A stretch of DNA of 64,000 bases from Pandoraea vervacti (GCF_000934605.2 NZ_CP010897.2:1922001-1986000); one strand, 5' to 3'; numbered from the stretch's first letter, positions 35,943-44,920 are shown. Numbers and translations are program-made. Notes: generated by a model not told the origin, from the sequence alone.

Positions 35943-36419
35943 ATGAAAAAAACATCGGTCCTGTTCGTTTGCATGGGCAACATTTGTCGTTCCCCCAGTG
36001 CCGACGGTATTTTCCGCCAACGGCTCGCGAAAGCCGGGCTGACCGAAATCGTCGAGGTCGACTCGGCAGGGACTCACAGCTACCACATCGGCCATGCGCC
36101 CGATGCCCGCACGCAGTCGGCAGCCGAACGGCGCGGTTATGACCTGAGTTCGCTGCGCGCACGTCGGGTGGAGGCGAGCGACTTCGAACGATTCGAATGG
36201 ATCGTGGCGATGGACGACGCCAATGTGTCCGAACTCATGGTGCGTTGTCCCGCCGAATATCGCCACAAGATCGTACGATTGATGGATTTCGCAACCCGTT
36301 ACGACGCCACCGAAGTGCCTGATCCCTATTACGGTGGCGAGCAAGGCTTCGAGACAGTGCTCGACTATATTGAAGACGGTCTCGACGGCTTTCTCGCTCA
36401 TTTGGGAAAGCCCGATTAA
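35943..36419 (+). CDS. Low-molecular-weight protein-tyrosine phosphatase
   Basis: A 158-residue cysteine phosphatase. The P-loop is VCMGNICRSPSA with Cys10 and Arg16 (CX5R), and the general-acid aspartate is in EVPDPYYGG. Family members dephosphorylate tyrosine kinases of exopolysaccharide systems or other proteins. No such kinase gene is in the window. It lies upstream of the Gcr-like gene and iscR. Confidence 0.9.
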   Translation: MKKTSVLFVCMGNICRSPSADGIFRQRLAKAGLTEIVEVDSAGTHSYHIGHAPDARTQSAAERRGYDLSSLRARRVEASDFERFEWIVAMDDANVSELMVRCPAEYRHKIVRLMDFATRYDATEVPDPYYGGEQGFETVLDYIEDGLDGFLAHLGKPD

Positions 36420-36522
36420 CTATCCTTTCCGCGGCGCATGATCGACCGGTCGATTGACGTCGCGGTCACTTGTTTCGGTTTGTCTCCCGATATTTTTCCG
36501 CTTTTCACTCGTTTCCCGATAG

Positions 36523-38631
36523 ATGCTCAATTCGCTTCGTTCGTACTGGCGCAAATGGCGCGCGTCGCGCCATGCCGGCCATCAACTCGACGAACTGCTG
36601 GCACATGCCGACCCGTCGGCGCCGCTGGCGGTCCGCAATCAATGGCTCGTCGAATTGGCACATTGGGTGCAAAAGCGCGGGGCGCTCGTCAATGAAGATC
36701 GCGCGCACGGGGAGGTGGCGCGATACCGTCCCCATACACGATTGCGCTATTTGCTGCAAATGCTCGATCGCAACCCGCAGTGGCGTCTGCCGGTTGCCCG
36801 GACGCTGCGCAGCGTCATCAACGAAAGCGACGCCATTTCGTTGCTTTGCGACACCGGCATGCCTATCCGGCCCGGATTCTGGGGTGCTCTGGTCGAGCGC
36901 ATCGAAAAGGCCCTGATTCCGCCGCCACCGACCCGTCGCGACCTGTCCGCATTGTGTTCGCTGATGTTCCCGGACGGCGACGCGGCCGACTGGATCGCCG
37001 CGATGCCGCCCGATCTCCTGGGGGACCTCGTCGCATTGCTGCACCACGGCGAGGCCGAAGATGCCGACGCCGACTGGAACCCGTTTGCCCAAGACCTGCT
37101 GGCGGCCATGCATCACCTCGTCGATCAGATTGCCTCGACCGGGCTGTCGCAGTCGGTGCGCTCGCGCCTGTCGTATTCGCGCGTCACCGACTCGCCGTTC
37201 TATCGGCTCGGGCGCGCCATGCAGGCACTGGAAGACGCCGGTCAGGCGTTCTCCCACGGCGCGCCACCGTCGCAGGTTTTCCTGCAGCAGATCAACGTCT
37301 TTCGCGCACTGCTGGACGATTGCGGGCGTGCCATACGTCAGGTGTATGCCCATCTGGACGAGAACGGCGTGAGCGTCGATATCGTGTTTCTGGTCGAGCG
37401 CGCCAAAGCGCGAATTCGGCGGCTTGAGCGGTTGCTGGAGGCTTGGCTGACGTACGGGGATCGCGGTGATCGGGCCGTTGCTCGCGTTCGGCTGGTTGCG
37501 GACCTCGTGCGCGCCAACCGGGCCAGCCAGAGCGTGGGCGAACTGGCGCGCATGTCGTTCGGGTTGCTGGCGCGCAAGGTGGTCGAGCGCAGCGCGGAGA
37601 CGGGCGAACACTATATTGCGCGTAACCGCAGCGAGTATTTCTCGATGCTGCGCATGGCCTGTGGCGGCGGCCTGGTCACGGTCGTGACCGTCTATGTCAA
37701 ATTTCTGATCGCCGGCGCGCACCTGCCGACCGTGGTGGAGGGTTTTTTTGCCGGAGCAAACTATGCCTTGTGCTTCCTGTTCATGCACTTCTGCCATTTC
37801 ACGCTGGCGACCAAGCAACCGGCCATGACGGCGCCTGCTATTGCCCGCCGGCTCGACGATGTCGATACGCCCGCCGGCATGGACGCCTTCGTCGGGGAAG
37901 TGATTGCGCTGGTGCGTACGCAGGCCGCGGCGATTTTTGGCAATCTGGCCATGGTGTTCCCGTTCTGCCTGCTGGTGCAATGGGCCGTGTCGGCGGCGCT
38001 CGGCGTCAATACGATTTCGCCGGAAAAGGCGCAGGCAACGTTGCATTCGTTCTCGATTCTCGGGGTCACGCCGTTCTTTGCGGCCCTCACGGGCGTGTTG
38101 CTGTGGTGTTCAAGTCTGATTTCCGGCTGGGCAGACAATTGGTTTGCATTGCACGGCATTGGCGACGTGCTGGCATACAACCGTCGTCTGCGTTTCGTCT
38201 TCGGACGAAACGGCGCGGCCCGGCTCGCGGATGGTTGCCGTCGTCATATTGCGCCGGTACTCGGGAACCTCATGCTCGGGTTCATGCTGGGGTTGGTGCC
38301 CGCCGTCTTGACAGCGTTTGCGTTGCCGTTCGAAGTGCGCCACGTGACGTTGTCGACCGGCGCCATCGCCACGTCGATCGGCGTGCTTGGTATGCCGGTG
38401 CTGCATGATCCGGCCCTCTGGCTGGCGTTCGCCGGCGTCGCGGCAATGGGACTGCTCAACGTCGGCGTCAGTTTTGCGTTAGCATTCCATATGGCGCTCC
38501 GATCGCGTCCACTGCGTCTGGGCGATCGTCGGCAACTCCAACGCGCCATCTGGCGGGCCGTGTTGCGCAATCCCCTGGTGCTGCTGTTCCCTCAGCGGGT
38601 CCCCCAAGGAGACCCTCGTCCCGAAAAATAA
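36523..38631 (+). CDS. Gcr-family 'site-specific recombinase' (membrane protein of uncertain function)
   Basis: A 702-residue protein of the family often annotated 'site-specific recombinase, Gcr' (PF10136, from memory). The N-terminal ~380 residues are soluble and helical with many Arg/Leu pairs (ARIRRLERLLEAWLTYGDRG). The second half has about six to seven hydrophobic helices (for example GGGLVTVVTVYVKFLIAGAH, then FFAGANYALCFLFMHF). No recombinase catalytic motif (Ser or Tyr type) can be seen, so the name is doubtful. It sits between the phosphatase gene and iscR in the plus direction. Confidence 0.72.
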   Translation: MLNSLRSYWRKWRASRHAGHQLDELLAHADPSAPLAVRNQWLVELAHWVQKRGALVNEDRAHGEVARYRPHTRLRYLLQMLDRNPQWRLPVARTLRSVINESDAISLLCDTGMPIRPGFWGALVERIEKALIPPPPTRRDLSALCSLMFPDGDAADWIAAMPPDLLGDLVALLHHGEAEDADADWNPFAQDLLAAMHHLVDQIASTGLSQSVRSRLSYSRVTDSPFYRLGRAMQALEDAGQAFSHGAPPSQVFLQQINVFRALLDDCGRAIRQVYAHLDENGVSVDIVFLVERAKARIRRLERLLEAWLTYGDRGDRAVARVRLVADLVRANRASQSVGELARMSFGLLARKVVERSAETGEHYIARNRSEYFSMLRMACGGGLVTVVTVYVKFLIAGAHLPTVVEGFFAGANYALCFLFMHFCHFTLATKQPAMTAPAIARRLDDVDTPAGMDAFVGEVIALVRTQAAAIFGNLAMVFPFCLLVQWAVSAALGVNTISPEKAQATLHSFSILGVTPFFAALTGVLLWCSSLISGWADNWFALHGIGDVLAYNRRLRFVFGRNGAARLADGCRRHIAPVLGNLMLGFMLGLVPAVLTAFALPFEVRHVTLSTGAIATSIGVLGMPVLHDPALWLAFAGVAAMGLLNVGVSFALAFHMALRSRPLRLGDRRQLQRAIWRAVLRNPLVLLFPQRVPQGDPRPEK

Positions 38632-38679
38632 GAATTTTCACAACGGGGATCGGGAACTTCCGCAAAAAATGGGCCTGAA

Positions 38680-38731
38680 GTACTTGACTAAATTCGTAGG
38701 GAATTTATACTTGACGAAAATAGTCGAGATT
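38680..38731 (+). promoter_or_regulatory. iscR promoter with two IscR type-1-like boxes
   Basis: The -35 TTGACT is at 38684-38689 and the -10 TATACT at 38706-38711 with a 16-bp spacer. Two 25-bp IscR type-1-like boxes, 27 bp apart, overlap it: GTACTTGACTAAATTCGTAG... at 38680-38704 and ATACTTGACGAAAATAGTCG... at 38707-38731. The second agrees well with the consensus half-sites ATAsyyGAC and AGTCrrsTAT. This supports Fe-S-dependent autorepression of the isc operon. Confidence 0.75.
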
Positions 38732-38747
38732 AATCCCCTGCATCATC

Positions 38748-39275
38748 ATGAGACTTACCACGAAAGGCCGTTTCGCCGTCACGGCGATGATCGACCTGGC
38801 CATGCGCCAGGACGCGGGTCCCGTGACGCTTGCGGGCATTAGTCAGCGTCAGCGAATTTCGCTCTCTTATCTGGAGCAACTGTTCGGTAAGCTGCGTCGC
38901 CATGAGATCGTGGAGAGCGTGCGCGGGCCGGGCGGCGGCTACAGTCTTGCGCGCCGCGCAGAAGAGGTGACCGTCGCCGACATCATCATTGCGGTCGACG
39001 AGCCGCTCGACGCCACACAGTGCGGCAGCAAAGGTAACTGCGAGAAGGGCCAGGACGGCCATCGCGGTCACTGCATGACGCATGAACTGTGGGCGACACT
39101 CAACCAGAAGATGGTCGAGTATCTCGATTCCGTTTCGCTGCGCGACCTCGTCGAGCAGCAACGCAGCAAGCAGGCCCAGCAGGCTGTGCTGCGCGACACG
39201 CGCGAGTCCGGTAACAGCAACCAGACGATGACGACGCGTATCCCCAATTCGGTCTTTGATATGGCCCGTTCATAA
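38748..39275 (+). CDS. iscR: Fe-S-dependent Rrf2-family regulator IscR
   Basis: Represses the isc operon when loaded with a 2Fe-2S cluster. The 175-residue protein has a winged helix (MRLTTKGRFAVTAMIDLAMR ... SYLEQLFGKLRRHEIVESVR) and cluster cysteines at 92, 98 and 109, with His112 after them. In E. coli the third cysteine is at 104 and the histidine at 107, so this protein carries a five-residue insertion (region GQDGHRGH) in the cluster loop. The C-terminal ~45 residues are polar and variable. It starts the isc operon. Confidence 0.92.
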   Translation: MRLTTKGRFAVTAMIDLAMRQDAGPVTLAGISQRQRISLSYLEQLFGKLRRHEIVESVRGPGGGYSLARRAEEVTVADIIIAVDEPLDATQCGSKGNCEKGQDGHRGHCMTHELWATLNQKMVEYLDSVSLRDLVEQQRSKQAQQAVLRDTRESGNSNQTMTTRIPNSVFDMARS

Positions 39276-39306
39276 CAGGCGCCACGGCACGATCCTGGAG
39301 CACCCC

Positions 39307-40530
39307 ATGAAAAACGACACCCTCAACCTCCCCATTTACATGGACTACAGCGCCACGACGCCGATTGACCCGCGCGTCGTGGACAAGATGTTGCCGTATC
39401 TGCGCGAGCAGTTCGGCAACCCGGCGTCGCGCAGCCACTCGTTCGGCTGGGCTGCCGAGCAAGCCGTGGAAGAGGCACGCGAGGAAGTCGCCAAGCTGGT
39501 GAACGCGGATCCGCGCGAGATCGTGTGGACCTCGGGCGCGACCGAGTCGAACAACCTCGCCATCAAGGGCGCGGCGCATTTCTATCAAGGCAAGGGCAAG
39601 CACCTCATCACCGTGAAGACCGAGCACAAGGCTGTGCTCGACACGATGCGCGAGCTCGAGCGCGAAGGCTTTGAAGTCACCTATCTGGACGTCAAGGACG
39701 ACGGCCTGCTGGATCTGGAAGTCTTCAAGGCGGCGCTGCGTCCGGACACGATTCTCGTGTCCATCATGGCCGTGAACAATGAAATCGGCGTGATTCAGGA
39801 CATCGCGACGATCGGTGAAATCTGCCGTGAGAAGGGCATCATTTTCCACGTCGACGCAGCCCAGGCAACGGGCAAGATGCCGATCGACCTGGCCGCGCTG
39901 AAGGTCGATCTGATGTCGTTCTCGGCACACAAGACGTATGGCCCGAAGGGCATCGGCGCGCTGTACGTGCGTCGTAAGCCGCGTGTGCGTATCGAGGCGC
40001 AGATTCACGGCGGCGGTCACGAGCGCGGCATGCGTTCGGGCACGCTGGCTACGCACCAGATCGTCGGCATGGGCGAGGCGTTCCGTCTGGCGCGCGAAGA
40101 GATGGCGGTCGAGAACGAGCGCATCCGCATGCTGCGCGACCGTCTGCTCACCGGTCTGACGGAAATGGAAGAAGTTTATGTGAACGGCGACATGGAAAAG
40201 CGTGTCCCGCACAACCTGAACATCAGCTTCAATTTTGTCGAAGGCGAATCGCTGATCATGGCGATCAAGGATGTGGCGGTGTCGTCGGGTTCGGCGTGCA
40301 CGTCGGCTTCCCTCGAGCCTTCGTACGTTCTGCGCGCCCTGGGGCGCAACGACGAACTGGCGCACAGCTCGATTCGCTTCACGGTGGGTCGCTTCACGAC
40401 CGAGCAGGAAGTCGACTACGTGGTCGAACTGCTCAAGAGCAAGATCGGCAAGCTGCGCGATCTGTCGCCGCTGTGGGAAATGTACAAGGACGGGGTCGAT
40501 CTGAATTCGATCCAGTGGGCCGCACACTGA
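39307..40530 (+). CDS. iscS: Cysteine desulfurase IscS
   Basis: PLP enzyme that removes sulfur from cysteine and passes it to IscU. The 407-residue protein has the PLP lysine Lys209 in SFSAHKTYGPKG and the persulfide-carrying Cys331 in SSGSACTSASLEPSY, matching Lys206 and Cys328 of E. coli IscS. Start placed at 39307 (MKNDTLNLPIYMDYSAT), following GGAG. It starts 31 bp after iscR. Confidence 0.95.
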   Translation: MKNDTLNLPIYMDYSATTPIDPRVVDKMLPYLREQFGNPASRSHSFGWAAEQAVEEAREEVAKLVNADPREIVWTSGATESNNLAIKGAAHFYQGKGKHLITVKTEHKAVLDTMRELEREGFEVTYLDVKDDGLLDLEVFKAALRPDTILVSIMAVNNEIGVIQDIATIGEICREKGIIFHVDAAQATGKMPIDLAALKVDLMSFSAHKTYGPKGIGALYVRRKPRVRIEAQIHGGGHERGMRSGTLATHQIVGMGEAFRLAREEMAVENERIRMLRDRLLTGLTEMEEVYVNGDMEKRVPHNLNISFNFVEGESLIMAIKDVAVSSGSACTSASLEPSYVLRALGRNDELAHSSIRFTVGRFTTEQEVDYVVELLKSKIGKLRDLSPLWEMYKDGVDLNSIQWAAH

Positions 40531-40548
40531 GTATTCAAGGAGTTAGCC

Positions 40549-40956
40549 ATGTCGTACAGCAAGGAAGTTCTGGATCACTACGAAAACCCGCGTAATGTCG
40601 GTTCGTTCGAGAAGGGCGACGACGCGGTCGGCACGGGCATGGTCGGCGCACCGGCCTGCGGCGACGTGATGAAGCTGCAAATCCGCGTGAATGAAGCCGG
40701 CGTGATCGAAGACGCCAAGTTCAAGACCTACGGCTGCGGTTCGGCCATTGCCTCGTCGTCGCTGGTGACGGAGTGGGTCAAGGGCAAGACGCTCGATCAG
40801 GCGCTCGAAATCAAGAACACCGAAATCGCGCAGGAACTGGCGCTGCCGCCGGTGAAGATTCACTGCTCGATTCTGGCTGAAGACGCCATCAAGGCGGCCG
40901 TGGCCGATTACAAGCAGAAGCACGGCCAGACGGCCGAGACGGCTCAGGCTGCCTGA
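40549..40956 (+). CDS. iscU: Fe-S scaffold protein IscU
   Basis: Scaffold on which 2Fe-2S clusters are built. The 135-residue protein carries the three cluster cysteines Cys37, Cys63 and Cys106 with Asp39 (GAPACGDV, YGCGSAIASS, KIHCSILAEDAI). The HscA recognition motif LPPVK is at 99-103. AAGGAG lies just before the ATG. It starts 18 bp after iscS. Confidence 0.96.
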   Translation: MSYSKEVLDHYENPRNVGSFEKGDDAVGTGMVGAPACGDVMKLQIRVNEAGVIEDAKFKTYGCGSAIASSSLVTEWVKGKTLDQALEIKNTEIAQELALPPVKIHCSILAEDAIKAAVADYKQKHGQTAETAQAA

Positions 40957-40985
40957 GCGGCGCGACGAACAAGGAATCAGGCAAG

Positions 40986-41309
40986 ATGGCCATTACATTG
41001 ACCGAGAAGGCCGCGCAGCACGTTTCGCGTTATCTGACGCGGCGCGGCAAGGGCGTGGGCCTGCGGCTGGGCGTGAAGACGACCGGTTGCTCGGGCCTGG
41101 CCTACAAGCTGGAGTACGCCGATGACGTGGCGGGCGAAGACACGGTCTTCGAGAGCCACGGCGTGAAGGTGATCGTCGATCCCAAGAGTCTGCCGTATAT
41201 CGACGGTACCGAGCTCGACTTCGCGCGCGAAGGCCTGAACGAAGGGTTCCGCTTCAACAACCCGAACGTCAAGGACGAGTGCGGCTGCGGCGAGTCGTTC
41301 CGCGTCTGA
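40986..41309 (+). CDS. iscA: A-type Fe-S carrier IscA
   Basis: A 107-residue A-type carrier that delivers iron or clusters to target proteins. The conserved cysteines are Cys35 in TTGCSGLAY and Cys99/Cys101 in ECGCGESF near the C-terminus. It starts 29 bp after iscU. Confidence 0.96.
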   Translation: MAITLTEKAAQHVSRYLTRRGKGVGLRLGVKTTGCSGLAYKLEYADDVAGEDTVFESHGVKVIVDPKSLPYIDGTELDFAREGLNEGFRFNNPNVKDECGCGESFRV

Positions 41310-41355
41310 CGCTGCGCCATTCGTGCCGTTCGTGTCACAGGCTGGCGCGGCCCCG

Positions 41356-41619
41356 ATGCGCACGATCATCGGTTTTCGGCAAGACGACGAAGGCCAATGG
41401 GTGGCGCGTCTGGCGTGCGGTCACGGGCAACATGTCCGGCATCTGCCCCCGTGGCAGATTCGGACATGGACGCAGAGCCCGGCGGGACGCAAGGCCATGC
41501 TGGGCCGCGAGCTACCGTGCCGCAAGTGCGAACGCCACGAGCCACCCGACGACGAATCGGCAGGTGGCGGCAATGGTGGGAGTGGCGGAAGTGGCGGAAG
41601 TGGCAGGCCAGAGCAGTAG
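41356..41619 (+). CDS. DUF3565 domain protein inside the isc cluster
   Basis: An 87-residue protein. MRTIIGFRQDDEGQWVARLA with CGHGQHVRHLPPWQ and LPCRKCERHE is the DUF3565 pattern and resembles a small zinc-binding domain (Cys/His pairs). The C-terminal tail is Gly/Ser-rich and encoded by 9-bp repeats. An upstream in-frame ATG at 41323 would give 98 residues. It lies between iscA and hscB; the role, if any, in Fe-S assembly is unknown. Confidence 0.75.
   Translation: MRTIIGFRQDDEGQWVARLACGHGQHVRHLPPWQIRTWTQSPAGRKAMLGRELPCRKCERHEPPDDESAGGGNGGSGGSGGSGRPEQ
41570..41605. repeat. 9-bp repeats GGCGGAAGT in the DUF3565 gene tail
   Basis: GGTGGGAGT, GGCGGAAGT, GGCGGAAGT and a partial GGCAGG are consecutive and code for Gly-Gly-Ser repeats in the last ~15 residues. 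The unit is a multiple of three, so copy changes keep the frame. Confidence 0.65.
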
Positions 41620-41632
41620 CGTAGGCAACAAG

Positions 41633-41653
41633 GCGGCGCGAGCCGCTTTTTTT
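41633..41653 (+). terminator. Terminator-like hairpin inside the isc operon
   Basis: GCGGC (41633-41637), loop GCGA, GCCGC (41642-41646), then seven T (41647-41653). It is a classical intrinsic-terminator shape although the stem is only five GC pairs. It lies 14 bp after the DUF3565 stop and 70 bp before hscB. A second weaker stem (CGGGTCC/GGGACCCG) begins at 41655. Confidence 0.65.
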
Positions 41654-41723
41654 ACGGGTCCAATAGGGCCCGGGACCCGAGGTCCGGAGTCCGCAAACAG
41701 ATGCAACGTGATGAATGGGCGCG

Positions 41724-42254
41724 ATGAGTGCATTGACTGACAACTATTTCACGCTGTTCGATCTGCCGCAGCGCTTCGCGCTCGATACCGATGCGCTCGA
41801 GGCAGCATACCGCGCCGTGCAATCGCGCGTGCACCCGGATCGATTTGCCAGCGCGAGCGAGGCAGAGCGTCGTGTCGCCATGCAATGGGCCGCGCAGGCT
41901 AATGCTGCGTACCGTACGTTGCGTGATCCGTTACAGCGGGCCACGTATTTGCTGACGCTACAGGGCATCGACGTGGGCGCGGAAAACAATACCGCGATGG
42001 CCCCCGATTTCCTGATGCAACAGATGGAATGGCGCGAAGCGATCGACGACGCCGTGGCGGCCCGCAACGTCGGCGCCCTCGATGCGCTTGCCAAATCGCT
42101 GCGCGACGACCGTCGTGTGCGGCTCGCCAAACTGGGCGAGTGGCTTGAGAGCGCCGCATGGCAACCGGCGGCCGAAGCCGTACGCCAACTGATGTTCATT
42201 GCGCGCGCCGAGGAAGATATCGCGCAGCGCATCGAAATGCTGGAAAACGCGTGA
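41724..42254 (+). CDS. hscB: Fe-S assembly co-chaperone HscB
   Basis: J-type co-chaperone that brings IscU to HscA. The 176-residue protein has a J domain with HPDRF (His37-Pro-Asp) and a C-terminal helical IscU-binding domain (FLMQQMEWREAIDDA). Start placed at ATG 41724 (MSALTDNYF); an in-frame start at 41715 would add three residues. Confidence 0.93.
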   Translation: MSALTDNYFTLFDLPQRFALDTDALEAAYRAVQSRVHPDRFASASEAERRVAMQWAAQANAAYRTLRDPLQRATYLLTLQGIDVGAENNTAMAPDFLMQQMEWREAIDDAVAARNVGALDALAKSLRDDRRVRLAKLGEWLESAAWQPAAEAVRQLMFIARAEEDIAQRIEMLENA

Positions 42255-42340
42255 CGGCCCGGTGCGGCGCCGTCACATGTCATTGAGAACTGCTTGAGAA
42301 CAGGGCGCACGCGTCGACGCGTCGTCCGTATTGCAAAGTC

Positions 42341-44218
42341 ATGGCCCTTCTGCAAATTTCCGAACCCGGCATGTCCCCCGCGCCGCACCAGCGGCGACTC
42401 GCCGTGGGCATCGACCTGGGCACGACGCATTCGCTCGTCGCCTCCGTGCGCAGCGGTGTGGCCGAAGTCCTCCCCGACGAACAAGGCCGCGTGTTGCTGC
42501 CGTCTGTCGTCCGCTATCTGGGCGGCCATCGTACGCAGATTGGCTACGACGCCAAGGCGGCGGCGGCGACGGATCCGCGTAACACGATCGTTTCCGTCAA
42601 ACGATTCATGGGCCGTGGCCTGGCCGATGTCGCGCATGCGGACAATGCTCCCTATGACTTCGTCGACGCGCCCGGCATGGTGCAGATGACCACGGCGGGT
42701 GGCGTGAAGAGTCCGGTGGAAGTGTCGGCCGAGATTCTCGCGACGCTGCGTCAGCGCGCGGAGGACACGCTGGGCGACGACCTCGTGGGTGCCGTGATCA
42801 CGGTGCCAGCGTACTTCGACGACGCCCAGCGTCAGGCGACCAAGGATGCCGCGCGACTCGCGGGGCTGAACGTCCTCAGGTTGCTCAACGAGCCGACGGC
42901 TGCTGCCATTGCGTACGGTCTGGATAACGCAGCGGAAGGACTGTACGCCGTCTACGACCTCGGTGGCGGCACGTTCGATATCTCGATCCTTCGTCTCACG
43001 AAGGGCGTGTTCGAAGTGCTCGCTGCGGGCGGCGACTCGGCCCTCGGCGGAGATGACTTCGATCTGGCGATTTACCGCTGGGCAGTGCAGTCGGCGGGCA
43101 TCGATACTGCATCGCTGACCCCGGAAGACGTACGCAGTTTGCTGGACCACGCGCGTGCGGCCAAGGAGGCGTTGACGGAGGCCGAGCAAGCGCCGCTCTC
43201 ACTCACGCTGTCCGGTGAGCGCAAGTTGGCGTTGACGCTGACTCGCGATCAATTTACCGAGTTGGGCGCGCCGCTGGTGCAACGCACGATCGGACCGATG
43301 CGCAAGGCATTGCGCGACGCAGGAATGGGGCCGGAGGACGTCAAGGGCGTGGTGCTCGTGGGTGGGGCAACGCGTATGCCGCAAGTGCGCGCAGCGGTCG
43401 CGAATTTCTTCGGACGTGAGCCGCTCATCGACCTGGACCCGGATCAGGTTGTCGCCTTGGGGGCCGCCGTACAGGCCAACCTGTTGGCAGGCAATCAGGC
43501 GGAGGGCGACGACTGGCTGTTGCTCGACGTCATTCCGCTCTCGCTCGGTGTCGAGACGATGGGGGGGCTCGTGGAAAAGATCATCCCGCGTAACGCGACG
43601 ATCCCGGTGGCGCGCGCGCAAGAGTTCACCACGTTCAAGGATGGCCAAACGGCCATGGCCATTCACGTGTTGCAGGGCGAGCGTGAACTCGTGTCCGACT
43701 GCCGCTCGCTGGCCCGGTTCGAACTGCGTGGCATCCCGCCCATGACGGCCGGGGCCGCGCGCATCCGGGTCACGTATCAGGTCGACGCGGACGGCCTGCT
43801 GTCCGTGTTCGCGCAGGAAATGCATTCCGGCGTCGCGGCGTCCATCGAAGTCAAGCCGTCGTACGGTCTTGCCGACGAGGATATTTCGCGCATGCTGCAG
43901 GACAGTTTCGGTTCGGCTGAACAGGACATGCGCGCTCGCGCGCTGCGTGAGCAGCAAGTGGAGGCCGAGCGTCTGCTGGTCGCCATCGACAGCGCGCTGC
44001 AAGCCGATCCGGAATTGCTCGACGCCGACGAACGGGCGCAGATCGACGGCTTGTTGGCAGACTTGCGTCAGAAGGCTTCGGGGGACGATCAGGGCGCAAT
44101 CAAGGCAGCGACGGAAACCCTTTCGCATGCGACGGATGCGTTTGCTGCGCGCCGTATGGACAAGAGCATCCGGGCCGCGCTGGCAGGCCGTCGCGTCGCG
44201 GACATCGACAAACTGTAA
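42341..44218 (+). CDS. hscA: Fe-S assembly chaperone HscA (Hsp70 type)
   Basis: Specialised Hsp70 that helps transfer clusters from IscU, recognising its LPPVK motif. The 625-residue protein begins after a short tail with GIDLGTTHSLVASVRSG, and continues with NEPTAAAIAYGL, VYDLGGGTFDISIL and VVLVGGATRMPQVR of the ATPase domain. The substrate-binding domain starts near residue 390. It lies between hscB and fdx. Confidence 0.95.
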   Translation: MALLQISEPGMSPAPHQRRLAVGIDLGTTHSLVASVRSGVAEVLPDEQGRVLLPSVVRYLGGHRTQIGYDAKAAAATDPRNTIVSVKRFMGRGLADVAHADNAPYDFVDAPGMVQMTTAGGVKSPVEVSAEILATLRQRAEDTLGDDLVGAVITVPAYFDDAQRQATKDAARLAGLNVLRLLNEPTAAAIAYGLDNAAEGLYAVYDLGGGTFDISILRLTKGVFEVLAAGGDSALGGDDFDLAIYRWAVQSAGIDTASLTPEDVRSLLDHARAAKEALTEAEQAPLSLTLSGERKLALTLTRDQFTELGAPLVQRTIGPMRKALRDAGMGPEDVKGVVLVGGATRMPQVRAAVANFFGREPLIDLDPDQVVALGAAVQANLLAGNQAEGDDWLLLDVIPLSLGVETMGGLVEKIIPRNATIPVARAQEFTTFKDGQTAMAIHVLQGERELVSDCRSLARFELRGIPPMTAGAARIRVTYQVDADGLLSVFAQEMHSGVAASIEVKPSYGLADEDISRMLQDSFGSAEQDMRARALREQQVEAERLLVAIDSALQADPELLDADERAQIDGLLADLRQKASGDDQGAIKAATETLSHATDAFAARRMDKSIRAALAGRRVADIDKL

Positions 44219-44241
44219 AGACACACACGGAATTCAAAGCC

Positions 44242-44583
44242 ATGCCACAAATCGTTGTATTGCCTCACGTCGAGCTGTGCCCCGAGGGCGCTGTGCTGGA
44301 GGTTGCTCCGGGTACGTCCGTGTGCCGAGCGCTGCTGGACAACCACATCGAGATCGAGCACGCGTGCGAGTTGTCGTGTGCTTGCACGACGTGTCACGTC
44401 ATCGTGCGCGAAGGGTTCGAATCGTTGGAACCGGCAGAGGACGAGGAAGAGGATTTGCTCGACAAGGCCTGGGGACTGGAGCCGACGTCGCGCCTTTCCT
44501 GCCAGACGTTGATGCCGGAAGACACCGATCTGGTCGTCGAGATTCCGAAGTACACGATCAATCACGCCAAAGAAAATCACTGA
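44242..44583 (+). CDS. fdx: 2Fe-2S ferredoxin of the isc system
   Basis: Adrenodoxin-type ferredoxin that supplies electrons for cluster assembly. The 113-residue protein has cluster cysteines Cys42, Cys48, Cys51 and Cys87, at the same numbers as in E. coli Fdx, plus Cys46 nearby (CELSCACTTCH ... LSCQT). It starts 23 bp after hscA. Confidence 0.95.
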   Translation: MPQIVVLPHVELCPEGAVLEVAPGTSVCRALLDNHIEIEHACELSCACTTCHVIVREGFESLEPAEDEEEDLLDKAWGLEPTSRLSCQTLMPEDTDLVVEIPKYTINHAKENH

Positions 44584-44659
44584 TCGACGCCAGCGCCGAT
44601 CCCGTCGCCCCTGGGCGTCGTGTAGGGTGCGGTGACAAGACAGCACAAAGGAGCTTCCC

Positions 44660-44854
44660 ATGAAATGGACCGACAGCCTGGAAATCGCGATCGCGCTGAC
44701 CGAAGCGCATCCCGACGTCGACCCGCAGTACGTGCGTTTCACCGACCTGCATAAGTGGGTGGTGGCGCTCGACGGTTTCGATGACGCACCGGATCGCTCC
44801 GGCGAGAAGATTCTGGAAGCCATTCAACAGGCGTGGATCGACGAAGCCGATTGA
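44660..44854 (+). CDS. iscX: Fe-S assembly protein IscX
   Basis: A 64-residue acidic protein (MKWTDSLEIAIALTEAHPDV ... ADEW-type family; C-terminal QQAWIDEAD). It binds IscS and regulates or supplies iron in the family. AAAGGAG lies seven bases before the ATG. It is the last gene of the isc cluster and is followed by a bidirectional terminator. Confidence 0.93.
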   Translation: MKWTDSLEIAIALTEAHPDVDPQYVRFTDLHKWVVALDGFDDAPDRSGEKILEAIQQAWIDEAD

Positions 44855-44920
44855 TCGTCTGACCAATGCTCGGGCGGATGCCCGTTCGAGGCAGGTGCTA
44901 CGTTCGTTGATGTATGCAAA

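Noticed and set aside
41744..43189. 481-codon open frame antisense to hscB and hscA
   Set aside because: Spans two clearly coding genes; no motif.
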